DNA of 64,000 nucleotides, taken from assembly GCF_030252345.1 (NCBI RefSeq), contig NZ_CP126980.1:5099501-5163500 (forward strand), written 5' to 3'. The stretch is from Actinoplanes oblitus (GTDB taxonomy: Bacteria; Actinomycetota; Actinomycetes; Mycobacteriales; Micromonosporaceae). This document shows positions 26,298 to 35,153 of the stretch, in pieces; within the stretch, counting starts at the first letter, position 1, and every line of letters begins with the position of its first letter. The translations under genes were made by a program, and so were the position numbers. The notes below the pieces were generated by a model. That model did not search any database. It was not told the DNA's origin and saw nothing but the letters and a program-made list of their open reading frames with translations.

Positions 26298-26816
26298 TCA
26301 GTCGGGCTGGCGCTGGCGCAGGTAGGCCAGCACGGCTTCGCGGGTGGTGCGCACCCCGAACAGGGCGCGGGCCTCGGCGATGCGGCGGTTGGCGGTGCGC
26401 AGGGACAGGAATTCGGCGGCGGCCGCGGCGGCGATGGTGTCGCCGGCGGCGAGCCGGTCGAGCAGGGCGCGTTGTTCGGGGATGAGGCTGGCGACCGGGT
26501 CGGCGCCGCGGTGCACGGTGCCGATCCGGCCGAGGTCGTCGATGAGGGCGCGCCCGGCGGTGGACTCGGCGTTGCAGACGGCGACGACGCCGGCGCCGCG
26601 GGCGGCGGCGAGCACGGCCAGCGCGACGGTGTCGGTGTCGTCGTCGCCGATGCGCCCGTGCAGGACGATGCGGTGCGCGGCGACGTCCCAGGCCGGGTCG
26701 GGCAGGGCGAATCCGGGCCGGGCCGTCCAGCCGTCGCGGGCCAGGCGGCGCAGGACGGTGTCGGCCTCGGCGGAGGTGGCTACGACGTGCCGTGGGGCGT
26801 CGGGCTGTGTGTTCAC
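26298..26816 (-). CDS. Small LuxR-type HTH protein
   Basis: 172 aa with a possible N-terminal alpha/beta region (RIVLHGRIGDDDTDTVAL, GAGVVAVCNAESTAGRALI) and a C-terminal LuxR-like HTH (LIPEQRALLDRLAAGDTIA, SLRTANRRIAEARALFGVRT). The GTG start overlaps the stop of the large LuxR gene (GTGA), so the two are translated together. The N-domain is not recognised; it resembles a receiver remnant without the Asp. Likely works with the product of the upstream gene. Confidence 0.75.
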   Translation of the reverse strand: MNTQPDAPRHVVATSAEADTVLRRLARDGWTARPGFALPDPAWDVAAHRIVLHGRIGDDDTDTVALAVLAAARGAGVVAVCNAESTAGRALIDDLGRIGTVHRGADPVASLIPEQRALLDRLAAGDTIAAAAAAEFLSLRTANRRIAEARALFGVRTTREAVLAYLRQRQPD

Positions 26817-29269
26817 CGGCCATCCTCGCTGTTGTCGCTGGTGCCGCGGCCGGTGTCCGGCCGGGCGAAGGCCAGGGCGGCGGCTTCGGTACGGGTGCGG
26901 GCGCCGAGTTTGCGCATGCTGGCGCGGATGTGGGTGTCGACGGTCTCGGTGGAGATGCCGAGCTGCCCGGCGATGCGGCGGGTGGGTTCCCCGGCCGCGA
27001 CCAGGCGCAGCACGTCCTGTTCGCGCTGGGTGAGCCCGCCCTCGGAGCGGCGCCCGCGCACGTCGCGGTGCACCCGGTGGGCGCGCAGGCCGCGCCGGGC
27101 CCGGCCGGCCAGCACGGTGAGCCCGGCGGTGTCGGCGAGCTCCTCGGCGCGCAGCAGGGCGGCCACGGCCCGGTCCCGGTCGGTGTCGGTGAGCCCGGCC
27201 GCGAGCAGGCAGCGGATCTGTTCGCGCAGGGCGACCGGGTGCCAGCTGTCGGCGGCGGCGGGGAAGCCGGTGCCGACGGCCCAGGCGGTCAGGGTGCGCC
27301 GGGCGGGGCCGGGCAGTCCGGTGGGGATCGGGGCGTGCGCGGTGAGGCCGAGGTCGTGGGCGGCCCAGCGGGCGGTGATCGCGTGTAGGCCGGCGAGCAG
27401 CCCGTCGCCGGTCGCGGTGCCGGTGCCGCGCTCGGGTTGCCCGTCGAGCCAGGCGGCTTCGCGGGTGACCCAGTCGGCGGCCGGGTGTGCCGGTGCGGTG
27501 GCCAGCCGGGCGCGGGCGGCGGCGAGCAGGCCGGTGTCGGCCTCGATCAGGGCGGTGGCGGCGGTGGCGTAGGCGCGGGCCTGCTCGGGCAGGGCCAGGT
27601 CGGTGAGGTTGCCGGCCTGCCGGAGCACCGCCTCGGGGTCGGTGTCGTCGCGCCGGCCGTGCAGGGCGAGGGCCCAGTCGGCGGCGGCCAGGAACCGGGT
27701 CTGCCAGCCGTAGGCCAGGGCGGTGCCGGCCGCGTCGGCGGCGCGCCGGGCGACGACGGCCGATTCGGTGAGCCGGCCGTCGGCGGCCAGGTGCTCGACC
27801 AGCAGCCAGGCGCTCCACCGGCTGATCAGCGGGTCGCCGGCCGGGTCGGCGGCCTGCGCCAGGGCGGTGTCCCAGCCGGGGACGCGGTGCTCGGCGCGGA
27901 CGGCGGCCAGGGCGGCGGCGACACCGGGCGGCGGTGCCGGGTGCCGGGTGGCGATCTTGTCGGCCAGGTCGAGGGCGGACATCGGGGCGGTGTGCAGGGC
28001 GGCGAGCAGCAGGACCCGGTCGCGGGCGGCCAGGACCGCGGTGGCGGCGGTGTCCGGGACGCCGGTGACCGCGTCGCGGGCGGCCTCCGGGTCGCCGGCC
28101 TGCAGCAGGGCCTCGCCGCGCAGCACGGCGACTTCCAGGGCCAGCGGTGCGGCGGCGCCGGTGGGGCGGGCGCCGGCCGCGGCCAGGACGGTGGCGGCGT
28201 CGGCGGGCCGGCCGGCGACCAGGGCGGCGTCCGCGGCGGCCAGGCGTACCCGCAGGTCGACCGGGGTGTCCAGGCCGCAGGCGAACAGCAGCAGGTCGGC
28301 GCGTTCCCCGGCGGTGGCGTGGTCGGCGGCGGCCAGGGCCTGCCGGTACGCCCCGGCCGGGTCCCCGGCGGCGGCCAGGTGCCGGGCGGCCTCGGCCGGC
28401 GGGGTCAGCTGGGCGAGCCGCTGGTGCATGTCGGTACGGGCGGCGGCGTCGAGCAGGCCGGCGGCGGTCTCGGCGACGTAGGCGGAGACCGGGGACAGCG
28501 CGCCGCCCGGCTCGGCCCGCACCAGCCCGGCGGCGTGCAGGTCGGCGGCGCCGGGACCGAGCAGGGCGGCGTCGGCGGGCCGGCCGAGCAGGCCGAGGGC
28601 GGCCAGCGCGGTGCGCGCCGGGCGGGGCAGGTCGGCCAGGGCGGTGGCGATGGCGTACCCGATCTGGTCGATGTCCTGCCCGGCGGGGGCGCGCCCGGCG
28701 CCGGCCTGCCGGGCCAGCGCGATGATCGCCAGCGGGTTGCCGCCGGCCCGGGCGAGCACCTGGGCGAGGGTGGCCTCGTCGAGGCGCGCGGCGGTGCGCC
28801 GGGCCAGGGCCAGGGCGTCGTCGCCGGTCAGCGGCGGCACGCCCAGCCAGGCGGTGGCCGCCTCGCGCAGCGCCTGGTAGGCCTGGTCGCTCAGCCGGTG
28901 CGGGGTGCGCAGCGCGACCAGGACCCGGCAGGTGCGGGCCAGGTGCGGCAGGGCGGCGAGGGTGGCCGGGTCGCAGTGCTGCAGGTCGTCCAGGACGAGC
29001 AGCCCGCCCCGGACCCGGGACCGGACCGCCTCGGCCAGCAGGTGCACGTCGTCGCCGGGCAGCCGGGCGCGGACCGCGCGTGACAGGGCCAGGGCGGGCA
29101 CGCCGGCGAGCATGGCCAGGCCGCCGCCGCTGTGCACGGGGCCGCCGGCGGCGGTGGCGATGCGCTGCAGCAGGGTGCTGCGGCCGCAGCCGGGCGGGCC
29201 GGTCAGGACGACGAGGGCCGGGCCGTGACGCAGAGTGGAGGATGCGGCCAGGTAAGGCTCGTCCGCCAC
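26813..29269 (-). CDS. Large ATP-binding LuxR-family regulator (LAL type)
   Basis: 818 aa. The N-terminal STAND/AAA ATPase has a P-loop GPPGCGRST with Arg30 where Lys is expected, and a good Walker B (GLLVLDDLQH). A long Ala/Leu-rich helical (TPR-like) middle follows. The C-terminal LuxR HTH has LTQREQDVLRLVAAGEPTRR and VDTHIRASMRKLGARTRTEA. LAL regulators control antibiotic or catabolic genes and use ATP as a switch; the Lys-to-Arg change may weaken binding or hydrolysis. The GTG start follows GAGGAGG. Its stop overlaps the small LuxR gene. Confidence 0.88.
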   Translation of the reverse strand: MADEPYLAASSTLRHGPALVVLTGPPGCGRSTLLQRIATAAGGPVHSGGGLAMLAGVPALALSRAVRARLPGDDVHLLAEAVRSRVRGGLLVLDDLQHCDPATLAALPHLARTCRVLVALRTPHRLSDQAYQALREAATAWLGVPPLTGDDALALARRTAARLDEATLAQVLARAGGNPLAIIALARQAGAGRAPAGQDIDQIGYAIATALADLPRPARTALAALGLLGRPADAALLGPGAADLHAAGLVRAEPGGALSPVSAYVAETAAGLLDAAARTDMHQRLAQLTPPAEAARHLAAAGDPAGAYRQALAAADHATAGERADLLLFACGLDTPVDLRVRLAAADAALVAGRPADAATVLAAAGARPTGAAAPLALEVAVLRGEALLQAGDPEAARDAVTGVPDTAATAVLAARDRVLLLAALHTAPMSALDLADKIATRHPAPPPGVAAALAAVRAEHRVPGWDTALAQAADPAGDPLISRWSAWLLVEHLAADGRLTESAVVARRAADAAGTALAYGWQTRFLAAADWALALHGRRDDTDPEAVLRQAGNLTDLALPEQARAYATAATALIEADTGLLAAARARLATAPAHPAADWVTREAAWLDGQPERGTGTATGDGLLAGLHAITARWAAHDLGLTAHAPIPTGLPGPARRTLTAWAVGTGFPAAADSWHPVALREQIRCLLAAGLTDTDRDRAVAALLRAEELADTAGLTVLAGRARRGLRAHRVHRDVRGRRSEGGLTQREQDVLRLVAAGEPTRRIAGQLGISTETVDTHIRASMRKLGARTRTEAAALAFARPDTGRGTSDNSEDGR

Positions 29270-29440
29270 TAGTGTCCTCCTCGCCTGGCACGAACTCGGG
29301 ATCCCCGACGCGTCATCGGCATCCTAGGCTGTGCGGCGGGCAGGTGATCGTCCTGCCATCGCCGCGAGAAGGGCCCCGTTCGTGACGTCGACTGCCGCGT
29401 CCCGCACATTGTCGCTGACAGTGTGCTGCGCTGACGAGTC

Positions 29441-30925
29441 GTGGTGACCGGCCCGCTCAGCCACCGTCTGGCTACACTGTGTCACGAGATCGTCACGGAA
29501 TTCGGTTCCCACGCTGGTGGCCAGGTACGACAGATCGGCAACCGTCTACACGAACCGTTACGGGTGGCGATCGCGGGTCGCCTGAAAGCCGGAAAGTCGA
29601 CACTAGTGAACGCCCTGATCGGCCGGCGGGTCGCCCCGACCGCCGCCGGCGAATGCACTAGAGTCGTCACCCGCTTCCGGTACGGGCCGGCCGACCGCAT
29701 CGACGTCGTCACCCGCGACGGCGCCCGCCGCAGCCTGCCACTCGACGACGACGGCATGATCCCCGCCCGGCTCGGCGTGCCCGCCACCCGGGTCGCCTAC
29801 CTCGACGTCACCCTCACCAACGACCGGCTGCGCACCCTCACCGTCGTCGACACCCCGGGCCTGTCCTCCACCGACACCGCCAGCAGTGACCGCGCCGCCC
29901 GCGTCGTCGGCGACGCGCCCTTCGACGACGACATCGACGCCGACTCCGAACGTGAGGTCGCCGCCGCCGAAGCCGTCGTCTACGTGTTCACCCAGGCCGT
30001 GCGCGCCGACGACGTACGCGCCCTGGACGCCTTCCACGACGCCTCCGCCCGCCTCGCCGCCTCCCCGATCAACGCCCTCGCCGTCCTGGCCAAGGTCGAC
30101 ACCCTGGCCGGTGGCGCCGACGACCCGTGGCCGATCGCCGCACCCCTGGCCCAGCAGCAGGCCGGCCTGCTGGCCCGCACCGTCGGCGACGTCGTCCCGC
30201 TGGCCGGGCTGCTCGCCGAGACCGCCGGCGCCGGCCGGCTCACCGACGCCGACCGCGACGCCCTCACCCGCCTGGCCGCCCTGCCCGGCCCCGACCTGCA
30301 GCTGCTGCTGACCTCCGTCGACCTGTTCCGCACCGGGCCCGCCCCGCTGGACGCCGAGCGCCGCGAACGCCTGCTCGCCCGCCTCGACCTGTACGGCATC
30401 GGCTACGCCTGCGCCCAGCTGGCCGCCGAACCCCGCCTGGGCACCGGCGAACTGGTCCGCCGGCTGCTCGCCGTCTCCGGCTTCCCCCGGCTCGCGCACA
30501 CCCTGCGGCAGTCGTTCGGCTGGCGCTCCGACGCGATCAAAGCCGGCTGGGCGCTGACCCGGCTGGAACGCCTGGCCGGGCACACCGGCGACCCGCGGCT
30601 GCGCACCCGGGTCCGCGACGCCCTCGAAGACGTGCTGCGCGACCCCGCCTACCACCGGCTGCGGCTGCTCGACGCCGCCCAGCGCGCCGCCACCGGCGCC
30701 GTGCGGCTGCCCGCCGACCGGGAGACCGAACTGATCCGGCTGGCCACCTCCGACGACCCGGCCTACATCCTGGGCCGGCCCGGCGCCGGCGCGAAGGACC
30801 TGATCGCCGCCGCCGGCCGGTGGCGCGCCTACGCCGTCGACGGCGCCGGGCCCGCCCAGGCCCGGATCGCGCACATCGCCCACCGCGGCTTCCAGCTGCT
30901 CGCGCAGGAGGTACGCCATGCGTGA
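29441..30925 (+). CDS. Dynamin-like GTPase (first of a pair)
   Basis: 494 aa. GTPase domain: G1 P-loop GRLKAGKS (46-53), G3 VVDTPGL, G4 AKVD. The rest is helical, without clear membrane segments. In Streptomyces two adjacent dynamin-like proteins (DynA/DynB) form a membrane-bound complex that stabilises FtsZ at sporulation septa; the pairing and size here suggest the same role. That is inferred from architecture. The stop overlaps the next start by 8 bp. The GTG at 29441 fits; MVTGP is its N-terminus. Confidence 0.87.
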   Translation: MVTGPLSHRLATLCHEIVTEFGSHAGGQVRQIGNRLHEPLRVAIAGRLKAGKSTLVNALIGRRVAPTAAGECTRVVTRFRYGPADRIDVVTRDGARRSLPLDDDGMIPARLGVPATRVAYLDVTLTNDRLRTLTVVDTPGLSSTDTASSDRAARVVGDAPFDDDIDADSEREVAAAEAVVYVFTQAVRADDVRALDAFHDASARLAASPINALAVLAKVDTLAGGADDPWPIAAPLAQQQAGLLARTVGDVVPLAGLLAETAGAGRLTDADRDALTRLAALPGPDLQLLLTSVDLFRTGPAPLDAERRERLLARLDLYGIGYACAQLAAEPRLGTGELVRRLLAVSGFPRLAHTLRQSFGWRSDAIKAGWALTRLERLAGHTGDPRLRTRVRDALEDVLRDPAYHRLRLLDAAQRAATGAVRLPADRETELIRLATSDDPAYILGRPGAGAKDLIAAAGRWRAYAVDGAGPAQARIAHIAHRGFQLLAQEVRHA

Positions 30926-32726
30926 CCTGACCGCCACCCTGGACACCGCCGTCCGCGACGCCCTGGCCTATCTGCGCACCACCGACATGGACGCCGCCGC
31001 CGACCTCGCCGAGCTGCGCCGCCTGCACCTGACCCGGCCCGGCATCGTCGTCGTCGGCGAAACCAAACGCGGCAAGAGCTCGCTGGTCAACGCGCTGCTC
31101 GGGGTGCCCGGCCTGTCCCCGGTCGACGTCGCCGTCAGCACCGCCGCCTACCTCGACGTCGTGCCCGGCGACACGTTCACCGCCCGCGCCTGGCTGCCCG
31201 AGGGCGGCGAACCCGTCCCGGTCGACGACCTGGCCGACTGGGCCGCCGGCCGCCGCCGCGCCCGCCGCATCGAGATCACCCACCCGGCGCCGCTGCTGCG
31301 CTACCTGAGCCTGCTCGACACCCCCGGCGCCGGGGGCCTCGACCCGGCCCACGCCACCATCGCCCTGGACGCGGTCCGCCGCGGCACCGCCCTGCTGTTC
31401 GCCGCCGACGCCTCCGCCCCGCTGTCGCGACCCGAACTCGACTTCCTCGCCCAGGCCGCCGAACGCGTCGACGCCGTCGTGTTCGCCCTCACCAAGATCG
31501 ACGCGTACCCGCAGTGGCGGGGCATCGCCGAGGACAACCAGGCCCTGCTGCACGCCCACGCCCCCCGGTTCGCCGCGGCACCCTGGTTCCCGGTCTCGGC
31601 CCGCCTGGCCGAACTCGCCCTGGCCGCCACCGACCCCGACCGGCAGGCCGCCCTCGCCGACGCCTCCAGGATCCCCGGCCTGCAGCACGCCCTGATCGAA
31701 CTCGCCGGCCGCGGCCACCAGCTGCAACTGGCCAACGTGCTGCGCGCCGCCCGCGGCGAACTGGGCCGCCTGCAGGGCCTGGCCGAGGCCACCGTGCAGG
31801 CCGCGGCCGCCGACCCGGCCCGCCACGCCGGCCTGCGCGCCGACCGGGCCGCCCTGGCCGCCCGCAAACGCACCGAATCGCGGCAGTGGACCCTGCTGCT
31901 CGGCGCCGAGATCCAGCGCGCCCGGGTCGAGACCGTCGGGCTGCTGCGCAGCCGCATCGCCGACCTGCAGCAGGAGATCGGCGCCCGCATCGAGACCTCC
32001 CGCGGCGACCAGCTCAGCAAACTCCCCGACGACCTCGACATCCACCTGCAGGCCGTGGCCGCCACCGTCTCCGAACACCTGCAGACCACCTTCGCCCAGG
32101 TCGCCGAGACGGTGCTGGCCAGCGCGTTCGACACCGGCGAGCGCGACGCCGTGCTCGGCAAGGTCAACGCGACGCTGCGGCACACCCTGGCCGCCACCCC
32201 GCCGCGCGACGGCTCCGGCGACAACCTGCTGATCGCCCTGTCCGCCGGCGGCATCGCGTTCATGGCCGGCCGCGGCGCCGCCCTGGGCATGTCGGTGCTC
32301 GGCGCCGCCGGCGGCCTGCTCGTCCCGGTCGCCGGCCTCGGCCTCGGCCTGGCCGCCGGCGGCTACGTGCTGTACCGCCGGCGCGTGCACAGCGACCGCC
32401 AGCACGCCCGGACCTGGCTGCGTGACGTGCTCGGCGAGGCCCGCGCCGCCCTCGCCGACGAGATCACCGTCCGGTTCACCGACCTGCAGTACGCCCTGTC
32501 GGTGGCCCTCGACGACGCCGTCGAACGCCGCCTCAAGGACCTCGACGCGCAGATCGCCGAGATCGACGCGGCCGCCGCCGAGGACGCGGCCGGCCGCGCC
32601 AGACGCCGCGCCGCGGCACAGCAGCAACTCGACACGGTACGGGTACGGGTACGGCAGGCCGACGAGGCGCTGCTGCGGGCCCGGGCGTTGACGCCGGCAC
32701 CCATCGACGACGAAAGGCAGAAATGA
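30918..32726 (+). CDS. Dynamin-like GTPase (second of a pair)
   Basis: 602 aa. G1 is GETKRGKSS (47-55), G3 LLDTPGAGG, G4 TKID. Two adjacent hydrophobic stretches at ~440-485 (ALSAGGIAFMAG and GLLVPVAGLGLGLAAGG) form a membrane hairpin, and coiled-coil arms lie on both sides (TESRQW..., ERRLKDLDAQIAEID). This is the membrane-inserting partner of the upstream GTPase, as in DynB-like proteins. Overlaps both neighbours (8 bp upstream, ATGA downstream), a tight three-gene operon. Confidence 0.9.
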   Translation: MRDLTATLDTAVRDALAYLRTTDMDAAADLAELRRLHLTRPGIVVVGETKRGKSSLVNALLGVPGLSPVDVAVSTAAYLDVVPGDTFTARAWLPEGGEPVPVDDLADWAAGRRRARRIEITHPAPLLRYLSLLDTPGAGGLDPAHATIALDAVRRGTALLFAADASAPLSRPELDFLAQAAERVDAVVFALTKIDAYPQWRGIAEDNQALLHAHAPRFAAAPWFPVSARLAELALAATDPDRQAALADASRIPGLQHALIELAGRGHQLQLANVLRAARGELGRLQGLAEATVQAAAADPARHAGLRADRAALAARKRTESRQWTLLLGAEIQRARVETVGLLRSRIADLQQEIGARIETSRGDQLSKLPDDLDIHLQAVAATVSEHLQTTFAQVAETVLASAFDTGERDAVLGKVNATLRHTLAATPPRDGSGDNLLIALSAGGIAFMAGRGAALGMSVLGAAGGLLVPVAGLGLGLAAGGYVLYRRRVHSDRQHARTWLRDVLGEARAALADEITVRFTDLQYALSVALDDAVERRLKDLDAQIAEIDAAAAEDAAGRARRRAAAQQQLDTVRVRVRQADEALLRARALTPAPIDDERQK

Positions 32727-33181
32727 GCGACCACTGGGGTGGCTTCGACCACCACGACGATCTTCCGGATCTCGCCGACACGCACGACGTGCCGCAAGCC
32801 CACGATCTGCCGGACCTCTCCGACATCGCGGAGCATCACGAGGACGATGTTCCCGCATGGGAGCACCACGATCCGGTGCTCGATCACGACGATCTTCCGG
32901 ACACCCCCGACACGCACGACGTGACGGCGGACGACTTCCCGCCCGCCCTCGACGTCGGCGACCTGCCCGAGCCCGTCGACGGCTTCCCCTGGGTCGACGC
33001 CGCCACCCTCGGCACCCCCGGCGCCTACCAGCCGGACGTCGACCCGGTCGACCCGCACGAGCTGGCCGCCTCCGCCGGCGTCGAGATCCCCGAGGGCACC
33101 GATCCGTGGACCGCCCTCGCCGCCTCCGACGACCCCGCCGTCAGCGCCCTCGCCCGCTGGTGGACACCCGATGAACAGTGA
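32723..33181 (+). CDS. Acidic His/Asp-rich repeat protein, dynamin operon
   Basis: 152 aa, very acidic. Residues 1-70 contain three imperfect repeats built on H-D-D-L-P-D and D-T-H-D-V (HHDDLPDLADTHDV, HDLPDLSDIAEHHEDDV, HDDLPDTPDTHDV). The second half is unlike this, ending in a helix with PAVSALARWWTPDEQ. Clusters of His and Asp could bind divalent metal, or the tail could bind the basic GTPases. ATGA overlap with the second dynamin gene says it is made with them. No homologous family recognised. Confidence 0.75.
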   Translation: MSDHWGGFDHHDDLPDLADTHDVPQAHDLPDLSDIAEHHEDDVPAWEHHDPVLDHDDLPDTPDTHDVTADDFPPALDVGDLPEPVDGFPWVDAATLGTPGAYQPDVDPVDPHELAASAGVEIPEGTDPWTALAASDDPAVSALARWWTPDEQ

Positions 33182-33251
33182 GAAGAATCTCGCCTGAACG
33201 ACCCGCGGATGGCATCATGTGCCCGCACCGACGAACCCTGGAGCGCACACG

Positions 33252-34628
33252 ATGGCCGTCACCGGCACCCCGACCCCCGTCCCGGCCGGTAAACGCGAAC
33301 GCACCGGCTGGTACCTCTACGACTGGGCCAACTCGGCGTTCTCCACCACGGTCATCACCGTCTTCCTGGGGCCGTTCCTGACCAGCGTCACCGAACGGGC
33401 CGCCGGCTGCGCCATCGACGCCGATGAATGCCACGCCAGTGTGCACCCGCTCGGCATCACCGTCGCCGCCGGCTCCTACTTCCCCTACCTGGTCTCGCTG
33501 TCCGTCCTGCTCACCGTCTTCGTCCTGCCCGTCATGGGCGCCGTCGCCGACCGCGCCCCCCGCAAGAAACCGCTGCTCGCCACCGCCGCGTTCGTCGGCG
33601 CCGCCGCCACCGTCGCGATGGCCTTCGTCACCGGCGAGCGCTACCTGCTCGGCGGCGTCCTCTTCCTGATCGCCAACATCGCCTTCGGCGCCTCGATCGT
33701 CGTCTACAACTCGTTCCTGCCCCAGCTCGCCGGCCCCGACGACCGCGACAAGATCTCCAGCCGCGGCTGGGGCATCGGCTACCTCGGCGGCGGCGTCCTG
33801 CTGCTGCTCAACCTCGTCGCCGTCACCCTGTTCAGCCAGGACGACAACCCGCAACGCACCCTCGACCTGGCCCGCTGGTCCATCGTGTCGGCCGGTGTCT
33901 GGTGGGCCGCGTTCACCCTGCTGCCCCTGCTCTGGCTGCGCGAACACCCCGGAGCCGACAGCACCGCCCAGCGCGGCAACGTCCTCACCGACGGCTTCCG
34001 CCAGCTCGGCCACACCCTGCGGGCGATGCGCGCCTACCCGCTCACCCTCGCCTTCCTCGGCGCCTACCTGATCTACAACGACGGCATCCAGACCGTCATC
34101 TCGCTGGCCAGCCAATTCGGCACCGAAGAACTCCACCTCGAACAATCCACGCTGATCATCACCATCCTGATCGTGCAGTTCCTCGCCTTCGGCGGCGCCC
34201 TGCTGCTCGGCGCCCTCGCCCACCGCATCGGCGCCCGCAACACCATCCTGGTCGCCCTGGCCCTGTGGCTCGGCGTCGTCATCGCCGCGTTCTGGCTACC
34301 CGCCGAAGCACCCGTCCCGTTCATGCTGCTCGGCGCCGGCATCGGCCTGGTCATGGGCGGCAGCCAAGCCCTCAGCCGCAGCCTGTTCTCCCAGCTGATC
34401 CCAGCCGGCCGGGAAGGCGAGTACTACGGCTTCTACGAGATCAGCGACAAAGGCACCAGCTGGCTCGGCCCGCTGTTCTTCGGCCTGATCTTCCAGCTCA
34501 CCGACAGCTACCGCCTCGGCATCGTCTCGCTCGTCGTGTTCTTCGTCGCCGGTGGCATCCTGCTCGCCCTCGTCCCCATCCGGCGCGCCATCGTCGCCGC
34601 CGGCAACACACCCCCGAAGCTGGTCTGA
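33252..34628 (+). CDS. MFS transporter, UMF1/Atg22-like
   Basis: 458 aa with about 12 membrane helices. The family start GWYLYDWANSAFSTTVITVF (residues ~18-37) and FGASIVVYNSFLPQLAGPDDRDKISSRG-type loop (YNSFLPQLAG, DKISSRGWGIGYLGGG) mark the Atg22/UMF1 group of putative amino-acid or metabolite exporters. GSQALSRSLFSQLIPAGREGEYYGFYE is seen near the end in two parts. The ATG at 33252 has GGAG ahead of it. One-base overlap (TGATG) with the GntR gene downstream. Confidence 0.88.
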   Translation: MAVTGTPTPVPAGKRERTGWYLYDWANSAFSTTVITVFLGPFLTSVTERAAGCAIDADECHASVHPLGITVAAGSYFPYLVSLSVLLTVFVLPVMGAVADRAPRKKPLLATAAFVGAAATVAMAFVTGERYLLGGVLFLIANIAFGASIVVYNSFLPQLAGPDDRDKISSRGWGIGYLGGGVLLLLNLVAVTLFSQDDNPQRTLDLARWSIVSAGVWWAAFTLLPLLWLREHPGADSTAQRGNVLTDGFRQLGHTLRAMRAYPLTLAFLGAYLIYNDGIQTVISLASQFGTEELHLEQSTLIITILIVQFLAFGGALLLGALAHRIGARNTILVALALWLGVVIAAFWLPAEAPVPFMLLGAGIGLVMGGSQALSRSLFSQLIPAGREGEYYGFYEISDKGTSWLGPLFFGLIFQLTDSYRLGIVSLVVFFVAGGILLALVPIRRAIVAAGNTPPKLV

Positions 34629-35002
34629 TGCCCGTGCTCGCCGACGACATCACGCTCGACCCGGACTCCCCGATCCCGCCCTACGAACAGGTCCGGCTCC
34701 GCATCGCCGCCCTGGCCGCCGGCGGCGCCCTGGCCGCCGGCACCAAACTGCCCCCGGTCCGGCAACTCGCCACCGACCTCGGCCTGGCCGCCAACACCGT
34801 CGCCCGCGCCTACAAGGAACTCGAACAAGCCGGCCTCGTCGAAACCCGGGGACGGGCCGGGACAGTGGTCACGGCCCGCGCCACCGGGACGTCGCTGCGG
34901 GCCCAGACCGCCGCTGTGGCGTACGCCCAGACCACCCGCTCCCTGGGCATCCCCACCGAGACCGCGCTCGCCCTGGTCAAAGCCGCCCTGGAAGCCGGCT
35001 GA
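34628..35002 (+). CDS. GntR-family regulator, YtrA subfamily
   Basis: 124 aa: a winged-helix GntR domain (residues ~10-80: PIPPYEQVRLRIAALAAGG, KLPPVRQLATDLGLAANTVA, AYKELEQAGLVETRGRAGT) followed by only a short helical tail, as in the YtrA subfamily that usually controls transporter genes. It is coupled to the MFS gene (TGATG), so it probably regulates its own operon. Confidence 0.92.
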   Translation: MPVLADDITLDPDSPIPPYEQVRLRIAALAAGGALAAGTKLPPVRQLATDLGLAANTVARAYKELEQAGLVETRGRAGTVVTARATGTSLRAQTAAVAYAQTTRSLGIPTETALALVKAALEAG

Positions 35003-35153
35003 CCCCGCCGGGGCCGCACGCCGGCCGGTGCCGCTGGACCTGACCACGGACCGGCGCCTGCGCGACGCCGCCGCGGCCGGGCAGGACCGGGCCGGCACCG
35101 TCCCGGCCGCCGCCGGCCGGTCTGCCGGTGCCGTCCGGGATACCGGAAGGCGA

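Noticed and set aside
26813..29269. Calling the LAL-type regulator part of a biosynthetic gene cluster
   Set aside because: No polyketide, peptide or tailoring genes are adjacent.
29670..29690. TTCCGGTACGG resembling the 3'-end motif
   Set aside because: Inside the dynamin GTPase domain, not at a gene end; matches only 9-10 bases.
32740..32900. Repeated DNA (GACGATCTTCCGGA-like) as an independent repeat element
   Set aside because: It is explained by the protein repeats HDDLPD within the acidic protein gene.
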